From positions 1 to 63,475 of the forward strand of contig JAZRYR010000030.1 in NCBI GenBank assembly GCA_045600845.1: 63,475 nt of DNA, given 5' to 3'. Both the position numbers and the translations under genes were made by a program. Below are positions 43,752-52,680 of the stretch, one piece after another. The stretch comes from RGIG5612 sp045600845 (GTDB lineage: Bacteria; Bacillota; Clostridia; Lachnospirales; Lachnospiraceae). Each line of letters starts with the position of its first letter. Position 1 is the first letter of the stretch. Under the pieces are notes generated by a model, which saw nothing but the letters and a program-made list of their open reading frames with translations, was not told the DNA's origin and did no database searches.

Positions 43752-44704
43752 AAGCATCTATTAAAGAAATATCCGAATATCATAGAAAATACATAGAAGA
43801 AAATACAAACCATTGCGACGAAATTCTGCAACCGCAAGAGGAGGCTATTCTTTCAGAGGCTTTTGAGAGGCTCGATAAAAACAATGTTGACTGCATATTA
43901 CTCTATGGATCAAGGGCCGATGGCCGAAACGAAGATGGTAGTGACGTCGATGTAGTTATTGTGACCCGTGAAAATCCAAAAGACCATATTGTATTTAATA
44001 AAAATGGGTTGAGATATTCGTTTGTCCTTCTTCCACAAAGCTATTTTTCGGAAGAAAAATTCACCACGGAAGTCCGGTATTATTATGGGGCAAAGCCGAT
44101 TTATGACCCACAGGGCAATGGAAGAACTGCTGCAGAAAAAATAGAGCAATTTGTAAAACATTACAACTGTTCCCTGAAACACCCGGATGAAAGTTTTAAA
44201 ACAGTTGTAATGCAGTATTTAGAAAAAGCGGATGGCTGTGATCTGCAAGCTCTTATGTGTAAAAACATTTTATTATTTTCGTCTTTAGCCTATTTATCTG
44301 CTTATAATGGGTTCTTATGTTTGGGTGAGAAAAAAATAATCGATATGCTGCTTCGGGATCAACCTGCCATCGTGGAAAAATATGCACAGGCCCTGCTTCT
44401 CGATTCAAGCTACGAAATACTAACGGATTGGATAGAAACTGCTTTTCATAAACCATTGGATGTGGATTTTGAGAGTCTGGATTTTTCTCATTCCGTTAAG
44501 GCGTATGAGAAAAAGTATAAAACGGTATCCGAAAAGGATGATTCTCTGAAGGAACTTTTTTTACGTAAGAAACGGTATTTTGAATATATCGAGAAATTTA
44601 ATCAGCATTATGGGATTCATAATATGGATCATGTTAAGTTTTTGTCAGAGATGCAGAAGAAGGTTCCGGAGATTTATGGATATTTGTGCAGTTTGCTTTT
44701 TTAA
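43748..44704 (+). CDS. Nucleotidyltransferase-domain protein of unknown function
   Basis: The 318-residue protein has an N-terminal Pol-beta-type nucleotidyltransferase core, CILLYGSRADGRNEDGSDVDVVIV, with the G-S-x(10)-D-x-D metal motif complete. The remaining ~200 residues are helical and not recognised. It could be an aminoglycoside-type or MNT-like nucleotidyltransferase, but I see no HEPN partner gene adjacent. Its ATG overlaps the AKR stop by 4 bases. By eye it is richer in A and T than the neighbouring metabolic genes, as is the glycan cluster that follows. Confidence 0.7.
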   Translation: MKASIKEISEYHRKYIEENTNHCDEILQPQEEAILSEAFERLDKNNVDCILLYGSRADGRNEDGSDVDVVIVTRENPKDHIVFNKNGLRYSFVLLPQSYFSEEKFTTEVRYYYGAKPIYDPQGNGRTAAEKIEQFVKHYNCSLKHPDESFKTVVMQYLEKADGCDLQALMCKNILLFSSLAYLSAYNGFLCLGEKKIIDMLLRDQPAIVEKYAQALLLDSSYEILTDWIETAFHKPLDVDFESLDFSHSVKAYEKKYKTVSEKDDSLKELFLRKKRYFEYIEKFNQHYGIHNMDHVKFLSEMQKKVPEIYGYLCSLLF

Positions 44705-44705
44705 A

Positions 44706-44734
44706 TTGTATTACTTTTGAGTTTATCGTATAAT
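44706..44734 (+). promoter_or_regulatory. Promoter for the glycan operon
   Basis: TTGTAT (44706-44711) and TATAAT (44729-44734) are 17 bases apart, 80 bases ahead of the first glycosyltransferase gene. Confidence 0.7.
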
Positions 44735-44814
44735 TTTTCGACAGGGAATACTTTTATCAAGAAAGTATGACATGGATGAAAGATAATTTATAATTCAAAA
44801 AATGGAGTGGATCT

Positions 44815-45807
44815 GTGAGCAATCAACCTTTGGTCAGTATTGTCATACCTTTTTTTAATACAGAAAAATATTTGAGAAGATGTTTGGACAGCGTTGTTTT
44901 ACAAGACTATAAGAATCTGGAAATTCTTCTGGTAGACGATGGCTCAGGAGATACCTCTCCGGAGATTGTAAGGAATTATGCAGAACAAGATCCGAGAATC
45001 CGTTTGATAAGCGTACCTCATGGTGGCGTATCTGTTGCCAGAAATCAGGGTTTATCCCTTGCTTCCGGCGAATATGTGATGTTTGTGGATGCGGATGATT
45101 GGATTCGTCCTGGTATTATCGGACGGATGATGGAAACGATGCAAAAGACGGATGCCGACATTGTTACCTGTAATATCAAACAAAAAGCCAGACCTGAGGA
45201 TGAAGATTCATTATGTGAGGAAGGATATACCCTTTGCGACAGAGAGCAATATATACGGGTGTTCTTTCGGATTGGAAGTAACGAGTACGTTCATTATCCG
45301 GTAGCGAAAATTTATAAAAAGAAGTTTCTTCCGAATCCATTATATCCACCATCCATCCGGATTGGAGAGGATGTTCTTGGAACATATCGGGCATTACGGG
45401 ATGTACAGAAAATTGCCCGAATGAATGAAGTCGGTTATTATTATTTTCAATCTCCGGAAAGCGCGACTGCTTCTTTTGGAGACAAAGATTTTGATCTTTT
45501 GACGGTCTGGGATATGGTGGCCGAAGAGGCGAAGGATAAAGAACCGGATGCAGGTTATGCCGATCTCGATAATAAAAGAATAAACTTTTCTTTACTATTC
45601 CGGTTGATAACAGAGGTCCCTTCCAAAGAAAGAAAACAGAAATATGCCCAACAGGAAAAACAGTTGAGGGATAACCTGAAGCTTTATGAAAAAGAACTGT
45701 TACGGGCTCCGATTGTCCGTTCTCGGAAAATCCTGATTTTTTTATTATGTCACTTCTATCCGCTGATGTCTTTCGCAGGAAATCTGTATCAGCATCGGCA
45801 TAATTAA
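44815..45807 (+). CDS. Family 2 glycosyltransferase
   Basis: The 330-residue GT-A enzyme begins VSIVIPFFNTEKYLRRCLDS, with the LVDDGSGDTSPEI loop, GVSVARNQGL and the metal-binding FVDADDW. A C-terminal hydrophobic stretch (ILIFLLCHFYPLMSFAG) may contact the membrane. Donor and acceptor sugars are unknown. The start is GTG. It is the first gene of a six-gene glycan operon. Confidence 0.9.
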   Translation: MSNQPLVSIVIPFFNTEKYLRRCLDSVVLQDYKNLEILLVDDGSGDTSPEIVRNYAEQDPRIRLISVPHGGVSVARNQGLSLASGEYVMFVDADDWIRPGIIGRMMETMQKTDADIVTCNIKQKARPEDEDSLCEEGYTLCDREQYIRVFFRIGSNEYVHYPVAKIYKKKFLPNPLYPPSIRIGEDVLGTYRALRDVQKIARMNEVGYYYFQSPESATASFGDKDFDLLTVWDMVAEEAKDKEPDAGYADLDNKRINFSLLFRLITEVPSKERKQKYAQQEKQLRDNLKLYEKELLRAPIVRSRKILIFLLCHFYPLMSFAGNLYQHRHN

Positions 45808-45844
45808 AACGGATTTTTTATGATAGAAAAAGGAGAACCCAGAA

Positions 45845-46657
45845 TTGAAAAAATTGACGCTGAAAGAGATTCAGCAAATAGAACTTTCCATTCTTTTGGA
45901 TTTTGATAAAATTGCTCGTGCTCATGGTCTGAAATATTCCTTATTTGCAGGAACTATGTTGGGGGCGGTACGTCATAAAGGATTTATCCCATGGGATGAT
46001 GATATCGATATTACTATGCCAAGACCGGATTATGAGAAGTTGATCCAACTGAACAAAGAGCCTGGATTTTGGCCGGATTATCTGAAAATGTCCTGCTTTG
46101 AAGATGGAAATCTGGATGTCCCTTTTATGAAAGTTTTTGATACAAGAACGAAAATCAAAGAAGATAATTTTAATGAGTCAAATGTAGAGTCTCTTTGGAT
46201 TGATATTTTCCCAATGGATGGACTTCCGGAAAGTCTGGAGGAAAAGAAAAAGTATTATAAAAAATGCCTTTTTATTACGAAACTGAATCTGGCTGCCGCA
46301 GCGAAAACCGGTTACGGTTCAACGGGCTTGAAAATATTTTTAAAAATGATCCTGATAAAACCACTCACTGCCATTATCGGTAGAAAAAGAATCGCCGGGA
46401 TGTTGAAAAACATGGCATCAAAAATACCATACGGTTCAACGCCGGAATGCGGTCTTTCCGTATGGGGGTGTGATGGACCGTATCAGGCATTAACCATTGA
46501 GGAATACGAAGACCTGATCGAAATGGAATTTGAAGGTCATAAGCTCTGTTGTACTGCTTATTGGGATAAAAATTTAAAAGGAATTTTTGGTGATTACATG
46601 CAGCTGCCACCGGAAAACGAGAGGATTTCCCATGACATGGAGGCTTATCTGAAATGA
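45845..46657 (+). CDS. LicD family phosphotransferase
   Basis: The 270-residue protein has the LicD core YSLFAGTMLGAVRHKGF then IPWDDDIDITMPR, with the metal-binding Asp cluster. LicD proteins move phosphocholine or related phospho-amino-alcohols from CDP carriers onto glycans. The start is TTG with AAAAGGAG upstream. It overlaps the next glycosyltransferase by 4 bases. The cytidylyltransferase-like gene at 51522 could supply its CDP-activated donor. Confidence 0.9.
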   Translation: MKKLTLKEIQQIELSILLDFDKIARAHGLKYSLFAGTMLGAVRHKGFIPWDDDIDITMPRPDYEKLIQLNKEPGFWPDYLKMSCFEDGNLDVPFMKVFDTRTKIKEDNFNESNVESLWIDIFPMDGLPESLEEKKKYYKKCLFITKLNLAAAAKTGYGSTGLKIFLKMILIKPLTAIIGRKRIAGMLKNMASKIPYGSTPECGLSVWGCDGPYQALTIEEYEDLIEMEFEGHKLCCTAYWDKNLKGIFGDYMQLPPENERISHDMEAYLK

Positions 46658-47694
46658 AAATAAGCGTAATCCTTCCGGTGAAAAATCCGGACCAGAAGCT
46701 TCTGAAACGAGCTCTGGACAGTGTGTTGGAACAGACCTATACGAACTATGAGATTTTGCTGGTAAATGATGGTAGTGATTCGTCTTATGTGGAGGAACTG
46801 AGAAAAACAGCAGAAGAACATTCCGCAATCCGTCTGTTGGAAATAGAGCCTTCCGGGGTGTCGGTTGCGAGAAATTTTGCAGCAATACAAGCAAAAGGGG
46901 AGCTGCTCACTTATCTGGATGGCGATGACTTTTTAAGCCCGGTATGCTTTGAAGAAGCCGTGACGCTTTTTGAAAGCATTGATGTTGATGCCGTTTGGGG
47001 CGGGACTTTATATGGAACAGAGGAAGAACTATCTCAACGAAAAATTGCCGGTAATGGAAAAAAAGCTTTTTCAGCGGAAGAATTGAAAAAAAGAACGGTT
47101 TTTCTTGATACAGAGAGAAAACATCTTTCTAAAGCAGAGTGCATTGGAGAGCCTTGCCGGTTTGAAAATGGAATTTATATCAGCCGCGGTATTGCCGGCC
47201 GGTTTATAAAAAAGGAAGTAATGGTCGAAAAAGGTATTGAATTCCCACAAGGAATCCGGTTTTATGAGGATGCTATATGGAATCTGAAAATGCTGGACTG
47301 CTTGAAAGTAGCATATGTAGATACGGAATGGTATTATTATCTGGAAAATGAAGCATCCGTTTCCAATGCATATAATCCGAATGTTGTCTTAGATATAGAA
47401 AAGCCTCTTGCGATTATCCGCCGGTTGATCGATACAGAGAACGAGGTGGAATATATCGGATACACCAGAATACTCATGGACTCTCTCCGTTATATTTCCA
47501 AATGTCTTTTAGAAAAACCAAAATGGAATGGAAATGCCAAAGAAAAAAAGAATCTGGAAAAACATCTTTACCAGGAAGAACCTTGGAAAGAAATCGGAAC
47601 GGAAAAATATAAAAAATATGCGAATGCAAGAGATAACAAAAAAGCAAATTTATACCGAAAGAAATTACTATTGTTAATCTGGAAATATAGATGA
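46654..47694 (+). CDS. Family 2 glycosyltransferase, second
   Basis: The 346-residue GT-A enzyme begins MKISVILPVKNPDQKLLKRAL, with LVNDGSDSSYVEEL, GVSVARNFAA and the metal motif LDGDDF. It overlaps licD and the following membrane protein gene by 4 bases on each side, so the three are translated together. Sugar specificity is unknown. Confidence 0.9.
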   Translation: MKISVILPVKNPDQKLLKRALDSVLEQTYTNYEILLVNDGSDSSYVEELRKTAEEHSAIRLLEIEPSGVSVARNFAAIQAKGELLTYLDGDDFLSPVCFEEAVTLFESIDVDAVWGGTLYGTEEELSQRKIAGNGKKAFSAEELKKRTVFLDTERKHLSKAECIGEPCRFENGIYISRGIAGRFIKKEVMVEKGIEFPQGIRFYEDAIWNLKMLDCLKVAYVDTEWYYYLENEASVSNAYNPNVVLDIEKPLAIIRRLIDTENEVEYIGYTRILMDSLRYISKCLLEKPKWNGNAKEKKNLEKHLYQEEPWKEIGTEKYKKYANARDNKKANLYRKKLLLLIWKYR

Positions 47695-50432
47695 AAGAAA
47701 ACGAAAAAATATTGAACAAAATCGGAACGGGAAGAGTTATTCTTTTTATCCTTTTAACTATTCCGTTTTTTCAGATTGATTATCTGGTTGATACAATCAG
47801 CTGGGCAGGCAAAGCTTATACTTTATGCCAGCTTATTGCAGGTGCAGTAATCATCTTTTTATTTCTAAAAAATCGTTTTATTAAAAAAATACCACCATTT
47901 TTTGTGTTGATTTTAGCACTGTTTTTCGTAATGTTTTTAGCTTCTTTAATAAACGGAGCAGGTGAAAAACGGACTTTGGAATATATCTTTTCCACTTTGC
48001 TATTATGTGTTTTTGTCATTTATGGTATTTTTAAAGATCTGCGTAGTTTCCTGAAAGCGGAAATATTCTTTTTTGGAGCGCTGACAGTTCTCAATTTCCT
48101 TTCGGTTCTGATCTTCAGAAATGGAATGTATTTTCATGTATATACAAATTCTTGCTGGCTTTTGGGATTTAAAAGCGGACACATTATGTATCAACTTGCA
48201 TTTCTGTTCTTTTTCGCAATATATTCAAGTCTGTATCTGAAAGACAGTAAAAAACGTTTTCTTCTTTTTGCAGCAGAGGCATTGGTTTTTGCTGCAACAC
48301 TTTTAGTGGAAAATCGTACTGCCCTGCTTATATTACTTCCACTGATTGTTCTTTCCGCTATTCCACAACTTAGGAATTTTTCAATTTTATTTAACAGTAT
48401 TACTTATGCTGCATGTGGGTTGATCATGAATATCTTGTTTGTCATTCTTAGAAAGCAGAGCTTATTCGAGTGGTTGATCGTAGATATTTTAAATAAAAGA
48501 ATAGACCTCACCTACAGAACGGATGTATGGGATAGTGCTTTTCAAGCAATAAAAGAGAGCCCGGTTATTGGACATGGCTATCAGACGTTTACTTATTTGA
48601 ATGTTGAAACGACTCATAATGAATTTCTGGAAATACTTTTTAAAACGGGAATTATTGGACTGATTTTTTTCCTGGCAATTCTTGTTTTCATTATATATCG
48701 TCTATTCAAGAACAGGAAGAATGAACAGATTCAGTGGACTTCGATGTTCCTGGGAGCGTTTTTCCTCATGTTTGTCATGGAACAATATGCTTTTGTTTAT
48801 TTCTTCTACTTGTTCATTTTTGCTTATTATGGACAGAATCTTTCCATTATTAAGGACGAGCAGGATCGGATGTATCTGACAGAAAATCTGCAGAAAAAAG
48901 AATCCGGAAGAACGGAAAAATCTGCAAGAAACGTGCTATTTACCATGTTTGCCAGTGTGTCGGCAATTTTGATCGGCTTGATTGCTCAAAAGCTTTTCAT
49001 TCAGATCCTGGGTCTGGAATATGCAGGATTAAACGGCCTTTTTAATAATGTGATCAGTCTGCTCGCTATTGCGGATCTGGGAATTGGGGAAGCAGTAGTA
49101 TTTCATCTGTACCGCCCTTTGAAAGAGAATGACACGGAAACCATCCGTTCTTTGATGAGGTTTTACCGGAAGGCATTCCACATCGTGGCGCTTGTGATTG
49201 CCGTTCTTGGAGTTTGCCTGATTCCTGCCCTTCCATATATTGCAAAAACAACGGAAGTGGATATCAATACTACGCTGATCTACCTGATTTTCGTGGCAGA
49301 TAGCGCTCTATCCTATTTCCTGAGTTACAAGCGGGCAATTCTTTATGCCGACCAGAAGAACTACTACATCAGCATTATTCATATGATTTATCTTGTGGGA
49401 ATGAATACGGCTCAACTCCTGATGCTTTATTTTACTCATGATTATTATGCATATCTGATCTCGAAAGTCGTTTTCCGGATTTTGGAAAACATTGCCATCA
49501 CGATATTGGCAAACCGAAAATATCCTTTCCTGAAAGAAAGAAATGTTATGCCGCTGGCTCCGGAGATTAAAGCAGATATCCGAAAAAAAACCGGAGCGTT
49601 GGTTTTTCATAAAATTGGCTCCTTTGTAGTCAATGGCACCGATAATATATTAATTTCAGTATTTTTCAACTTAACTACGGCGGGGCTTTATAGTAATTAT
49701 TATCTGGTTATTGATGCACTGTCAAAACTTTTTACTCCTGCGGTAGCGGCATTGACCCCTAGCATAGGCAATATGTTGGTTTCAGAATCAAAGGAATATA
49801 TTTTTCAGACTTTTCGACGGATACGGTTTATGAATTTTTGGATTTCTTCCTTTGTAGCCACATCCCTGCTGGTGCTGGTTCAGCCGTTTATAAGTCTGTG
49901 GTTTGGCACGGAATATTTGCTACCCTTTGGTGTAATTGCTACATTATCACTTCAGTTTTTTCAATTGCTGATGAGGGGTTCGTATAATTCCTTCCAGGAT
50001 GCGGCCGGTATTTTTTATGAAAACCGTTTTGTACCTATTGCCGAGTCAGTTTTGAATATTGTAGCATCCATTGTTTTACTGAAGATATTCGGATTGGCCG
50101 GTGTTTTTGCAGGAACGATTGTCAGCTCTCTGACCCTTTGGGGATTCAGCTATCCGAAATTTATCTATTCCACTCTGTTTGATAGAAGCATAAAAAAATA
50201 TGCATTGGAAACAGCAGGATACCTGGGAGTATTTGTCCTTATTTCTTCTGTGACATATGGCGTTGTAAAATTTCTGAATTCCTTATTCTCCGCAGAGGGT
50301 ATCGTCCTTTTACTTATTGATGCAGTGGTCTGCTGTCTGGTCACGAATGGCCTTTTGGCTTTGATTTTTGTAAAGAGCGATTGCTTAAAATATTATGCAG
50401 GACTTGTAAAAAGAGTCTGCAAGAAAAATTAG
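47691..50432 (+). CDS. Fused Wzy-like polymerase/ligase and Wzx-like flippase
   Basis: The single 913-residue frame joins two proteins that are normally separate. Residues 1 to about 385 form an O-antigen polymerase/ligase-type protein with about ten helices and the outside-loop motif GHGYQTFTYLNVETTHNEFLE-ILFKTG. After a charged linker (about 385-410), residues 410 to 913 form a MATE/Wzx-type flippase starting NVLFTMFASVSAILIGLIAQ with KTTEVDINTTLIYL and GLYSNYYLVIDALSKLF. An internal ATG at 48870 with AGGA upstream could also start the flippase alone. It would flip and polymerise the glycan whose units the GT2 enzymes make. Confidence 0.85.
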   Translation: MKENEKILNKIGTGRVILFILLTIPFFQIDYLVDTISWAGKAYTLCQLIAGAVIIFLFLKNRFIKKIPPFFVLILALFFVMFLASLINGAGEKRTLEYIFSTLLLCVFVIYGIFKDLRSFLKAEIFFFGALTVLNFLSVLIFRNGMYFHVYTNSCWLLGFKSGHIMYQLAFLFFFAIYSSLYLKDSKKRFLLFAAEALVFAATLLVENRTALLILLPLIVLSAIPQLRNFSILFNSITYAACGLIMNILFVILRKQSLFEWLIVDILNKRIDLTYRTDVWDSAFQAIKESPVIGHGYQTFTYLNVETTHNEFLEILFKTGIIGLIFFLAILVFIIYRLFKNRKNEQIQWTSMFLGAFFLMFVMEQYAFVYFFYLFIFAYYGQNLSIIKDEQDRMYLTENLQKKESGRTEKSARNVLFTMFASVSAILIGLIAQKLFIQILGLEYAGLNGLFNNVISLLAIADLGIGEAVVFHLYRPLKENDTETIRSLMRFYRKAFHIVALVIAVLGVCLIPALPYIAKTTEVDINTTLIYLIFVADSALSYFLSYKRAILYADQKNYYISIIHMIYLVGMNTAQLLMLYFTHDYYAYLISKVVFRILENIAITILANRKYPFLKERNVMPLAPEIKADIRKKTGALVFHKIGSFVVNGTDNILISVFFNLTTAGLYSNYYLVIDALSKLFTPAVAALTPSIGNMLVSESKEYIFQTFRRIRFMNFWISSFVATSLLVLVQPFISLWFGTEYLLPFGVIATLSLQFFQLLMRGSYNSFQDAAGIFYENRFVPIAESVLNIVASIVLLKIFGLAGVFAGTIVSSLTLWGFSYPKFIYSTLFDRSIKKYALETAGYLGVFVLISSVTYGVVKFLNSLFSAEGIVLLLIDAVVCCLVTNGLLALIFVKSDCLKYYAGLVKRVCKKN

Positions 50433-50443
50433 AGGAAAGAAAA

Positions 50444-51499
50444 ATGACCCTTTTTACTGTAGGACCTGTCCAGATGTATCCGGAAACTTTGAAAATTGAG
50501 GGAAGCCAGCTTCCGTATTTCCGCACGGAAAAATTTGGGGAGCTGATGAAAGAAAGTGCAGAATTTTTTTTGAAATCGATCAATGCTTCTTATGACACAG
50601 AATTTATCGGATTGACGTCTTCCGGAACCGGAGCGATGGATGCAACCGTTCAAAATGTTTTACAACCTGAAGACAAAGTTCTGGTAATAAATGGAGGAAG
50701 TTTTGGAAATCGGTTTGCACAGATTACAAGAAGATATGGGATTGAAACAGATACTTACGATATTCCACATCTCCATTCTTTTTCCAAGGAGAAATTTGAC
50801 AAGTTTTCCGGAAAAGGATATACGGCATTACTTGTCAATGCGTGCGAGACCAGTACCGGACAAAAATATGATCTGAATTATCTGGGTGATTTTTGCAGAA
50901 AGAATGATATGATATTTATCGTAGATGCGGTCAGTGCCTATCTTGCAGATCCCTTGGATATGAAACGACAGGGAATAGATGTTCTGATTACTGCCAGCCA
51001 GAAGGCTCTTGCATTGTCTCCGGGAGTAGCTATTGTGGCAATTTCAGAGAGAGCACAAAAGCGTTGCGCAAAGGGAACCCCATCCTATTATTTTGACTTT
51101 TCATCCTATATTGAAAATCAAAAGAGGGGTCAGCCACCATTTACTTCCGCGGTGGGAACAATGATCGCATTGAACCAGAGATTAAAACAGATTATGGAAA
51201 AAGGTATAGAAAAAGAAATTGCATTGCATGCTTCCCGGGCGGAATATTTTAGAAAAAAACTAAGCAGTCTTCCTTTGAGGATTCCGGAGATTCCGCTTTC
51301 CAACTGTTGTACCCCGGTTATTTTTCCGGAGAAAAATGCGCAGAAAGTATATCATACATTGATGGAGACCTATGGACTTGTATTGACTCCTTCCGGAGGA
51401 GAATGGGAAGAAATCCAGCTTCGTGTAGGACATCTGGGTAATCTATCGGAGACGGACTATGATAATCTGTTGGAAAAACTGCAATGGATATTAGAATAA
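50444..51499 (+). CDS. Class V aminotransferase (AGXT/AEP-transaminase-like)
   Basis: The 351-residue fold-type I PLP enzyme starts MTLFTVGPVQMYPETL and has FIGLTSSGTGAMDATVQN, FIVDAVSAYLADPL and the PLP lysine Lys187 in ITASQKALALSPG. It resembles alanine-glyoxylate and 2-aminoethylphosphonate:pyruvate aminotransferases. The start is ATG 50444 because AGAGGAAAG precedes it and the family's N-terminus begins there. Between a flippase fusion and a cytidylyltransferase it probably makes an aminated precursor for glycan decoration (inference). Confidence 0.85.
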   Translation: MTLFTVGPVQMYPETLKIEGSQLPYFRTEKFGELMKESAEFFLKSINASYDTEFIGLTSSGTGAMDATVQNVLQPEDKVLVINGGSFGNRFAQITRRYGIETDTYDIPHLHSFSKEKFDKFSGKGYTALLVNACETSTGQKYDLNYLGDFCRKNDMIFIVDAVSAYLADPLDMKRQGIDVLITASQKALALSPGVAIVAISERAQKRCAKGTPSYYFDFSSYIENQKRGQPPFTSAVGTMIALNQRLKQIMEKGIEKEIALHASRAEYFRKKLSSLPLRIPEIPLSNCCTPVIFPEKNAQKVYHTLMETYGLVLTPSGGEWEEIQLRVGHLGNLSETDYDNLLEKLQWILE

Positions 51500-51521
51500 T
51501 AATAGAAAGGATATAGGAACA

Positions 51522-52220
51522 TTGAAAGCAATTTTATTGGCAGCTGGCGTAGGAACCAGAATCATAAATGATATTAATCAATTACCAAAAAGCATGGTAG
51601 ACGTGGGAGGAGAGCCACTGATTGTTCATACGGTGAAGCTTCTCAAAAAAAATAACATAGATGTTGTTGTTATAACCGGTTTCAAGAATGAGATCATTGA
51701 AAAAGCATTGGATGGATATGGGGTTTCTTTTTACTATAATCCATTTTATGCGGTTACGAATAGTATCGGAAGTTTATGGTTTGCCAGAGAAGAATTCAAT
51801 GAAAGCGAGATTCTTGTGGCTAACGCAGACGTGTATTATACTCAGGACCTATTAGATATTATTTTGAATGCAAAACAGGATGTTTTTCTTTTATCTGATT
51901 TTTCCAGAGCGGATGAGGGGGATTATTTCTTTTGGACAAAAGACGGATTACTTGAAAAATTCGGAAAAGAATTATCCAGAGAAGAACGGAACTGCGAGTA
52001 TGTGGGTATCGGTGTCATAAAAAATGGTTGGGTAAACTTATTTAAGGATCGGCTCTGCGAGCAGATTAAATCCGAAAACTATAATCTGTGGTGGGAAAAT
52101 GTGCTGTATTCCTACGTGGGGGAACGCCCTGTATATACGGTAGATTCTGAAGGCTGTTTCTGGTCAGAAGTAGATACCATTGAAGACTATAGACGAGTAA
52201 TAAATTTTTGCAGTAAATAG
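51522..52220 (+). CDS. LicC/PntC-like cytidylyltransferase (sugar-nucleotidyltransferase fold)
   Basis: The 232-residue protein has the nucleotidyltransferase start MKAILLAAGVGTRI...LPKSMVDVGGEPL. The C-terminal WWENVLYSYV then VDSEGCFWSEVDTIEDYRRV resembles phosphocholine and 2-aminoethylphosphonate cytidylyltransferases more than sugar-1-phosphate enzymes. It would feed a CDP-activated group to the LicD protein at 45845. The start is TTG. No phosphoenolpyruvate mutase, phosphonopyruvate decarboxylase or choline kinase is in the window, so the cargo is undetermined. Confidence 0.75.
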   Translation: MKAILLAAGVGTRIINDINQLPKSMVDVGGEPLIVHTVKLLKKNNIDVVVITGFKNEIIEKALDGYGVSFYYNPFYAVTNSIGSLWFAREEFNESEILVANADVYYTQDLLDIILNAKQDVFLLSDFSRADEGDYFFWTKDGLLEKFGKELSREERNCEYVGIGVIKNGWVNLFKDRLCEQIKSENYNLWWENVLYSYVGERPVYTVDSEGCFWSEVDTIEDYRRVINFCSK

Positions 52221-52248
52221 TAGTGGTAAGATAAAAAAGGAAAGATAG

Positions 52249-52275
52249 AAAAGCGCCTCAAGCAGGCGCTTTTTT
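52249..52275. terminator. Bidirectional terminator
   Basis: AAAAGCGCCT (52249-52258) pairs with AGGCGCTTTT (52264-52273) around CAAGC, flanked by A and T tracts. It ends the glycan operon and the convergent TSUP remnant. Confidence 0.85.
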
Positions 52276-52510
52276 AAAAGATTTCCGTAATCAGTTTTAC
52301 GATGTAAATGGCGATGACAACAATCATGATCGGCTTTACAAACTTTGCTCCTTTGGTTTCAAAGAGCTTTGCTCCGAGAAAGTTGCCGGCGATATTGAAG
52401 AGACCGGCAAACAGGTAAGCGGGCAGAGAAATAAGCCCGCCGCCACCAGCAATGGCATCGACAAAACCCTCCAGAAAAACCATAGGACAGATGATCAGAA
52501 ATTTTAGCAT
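52274..52510 (-). pseudogene. TSUP (TauE/SafE) transporter with internal deletion
   Basis: The 78-residue frame starts like a TSUP permease, GFVDAIAGGGGLISLPAYL, and then goes straight to the family's C-terminus, LFNIAGNFLGAKLFETKGA-KFVKPIM. The middle ~170 residues of a normal ~250-residue protein are gone, without a frameshift. No SD lies near the ATG. Only two or three helices remain, so transport is unlikely. Confidence 0.75.
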
Positions 52511-52680
52511 TTTAATTAATATATCGAGGTCCTTTTATTAATTTGAAAAGAATAGTAGCACAACGATTCCGGACTGTCGATAGTTTTTATCATCCGTGAA
52601 AAAAAGTATATTCTATGTTTGAGAGTGTGATAAAATTATAAAAGAGAATTGCTCCATAGATGGAATAGAGGGAAAATAAT

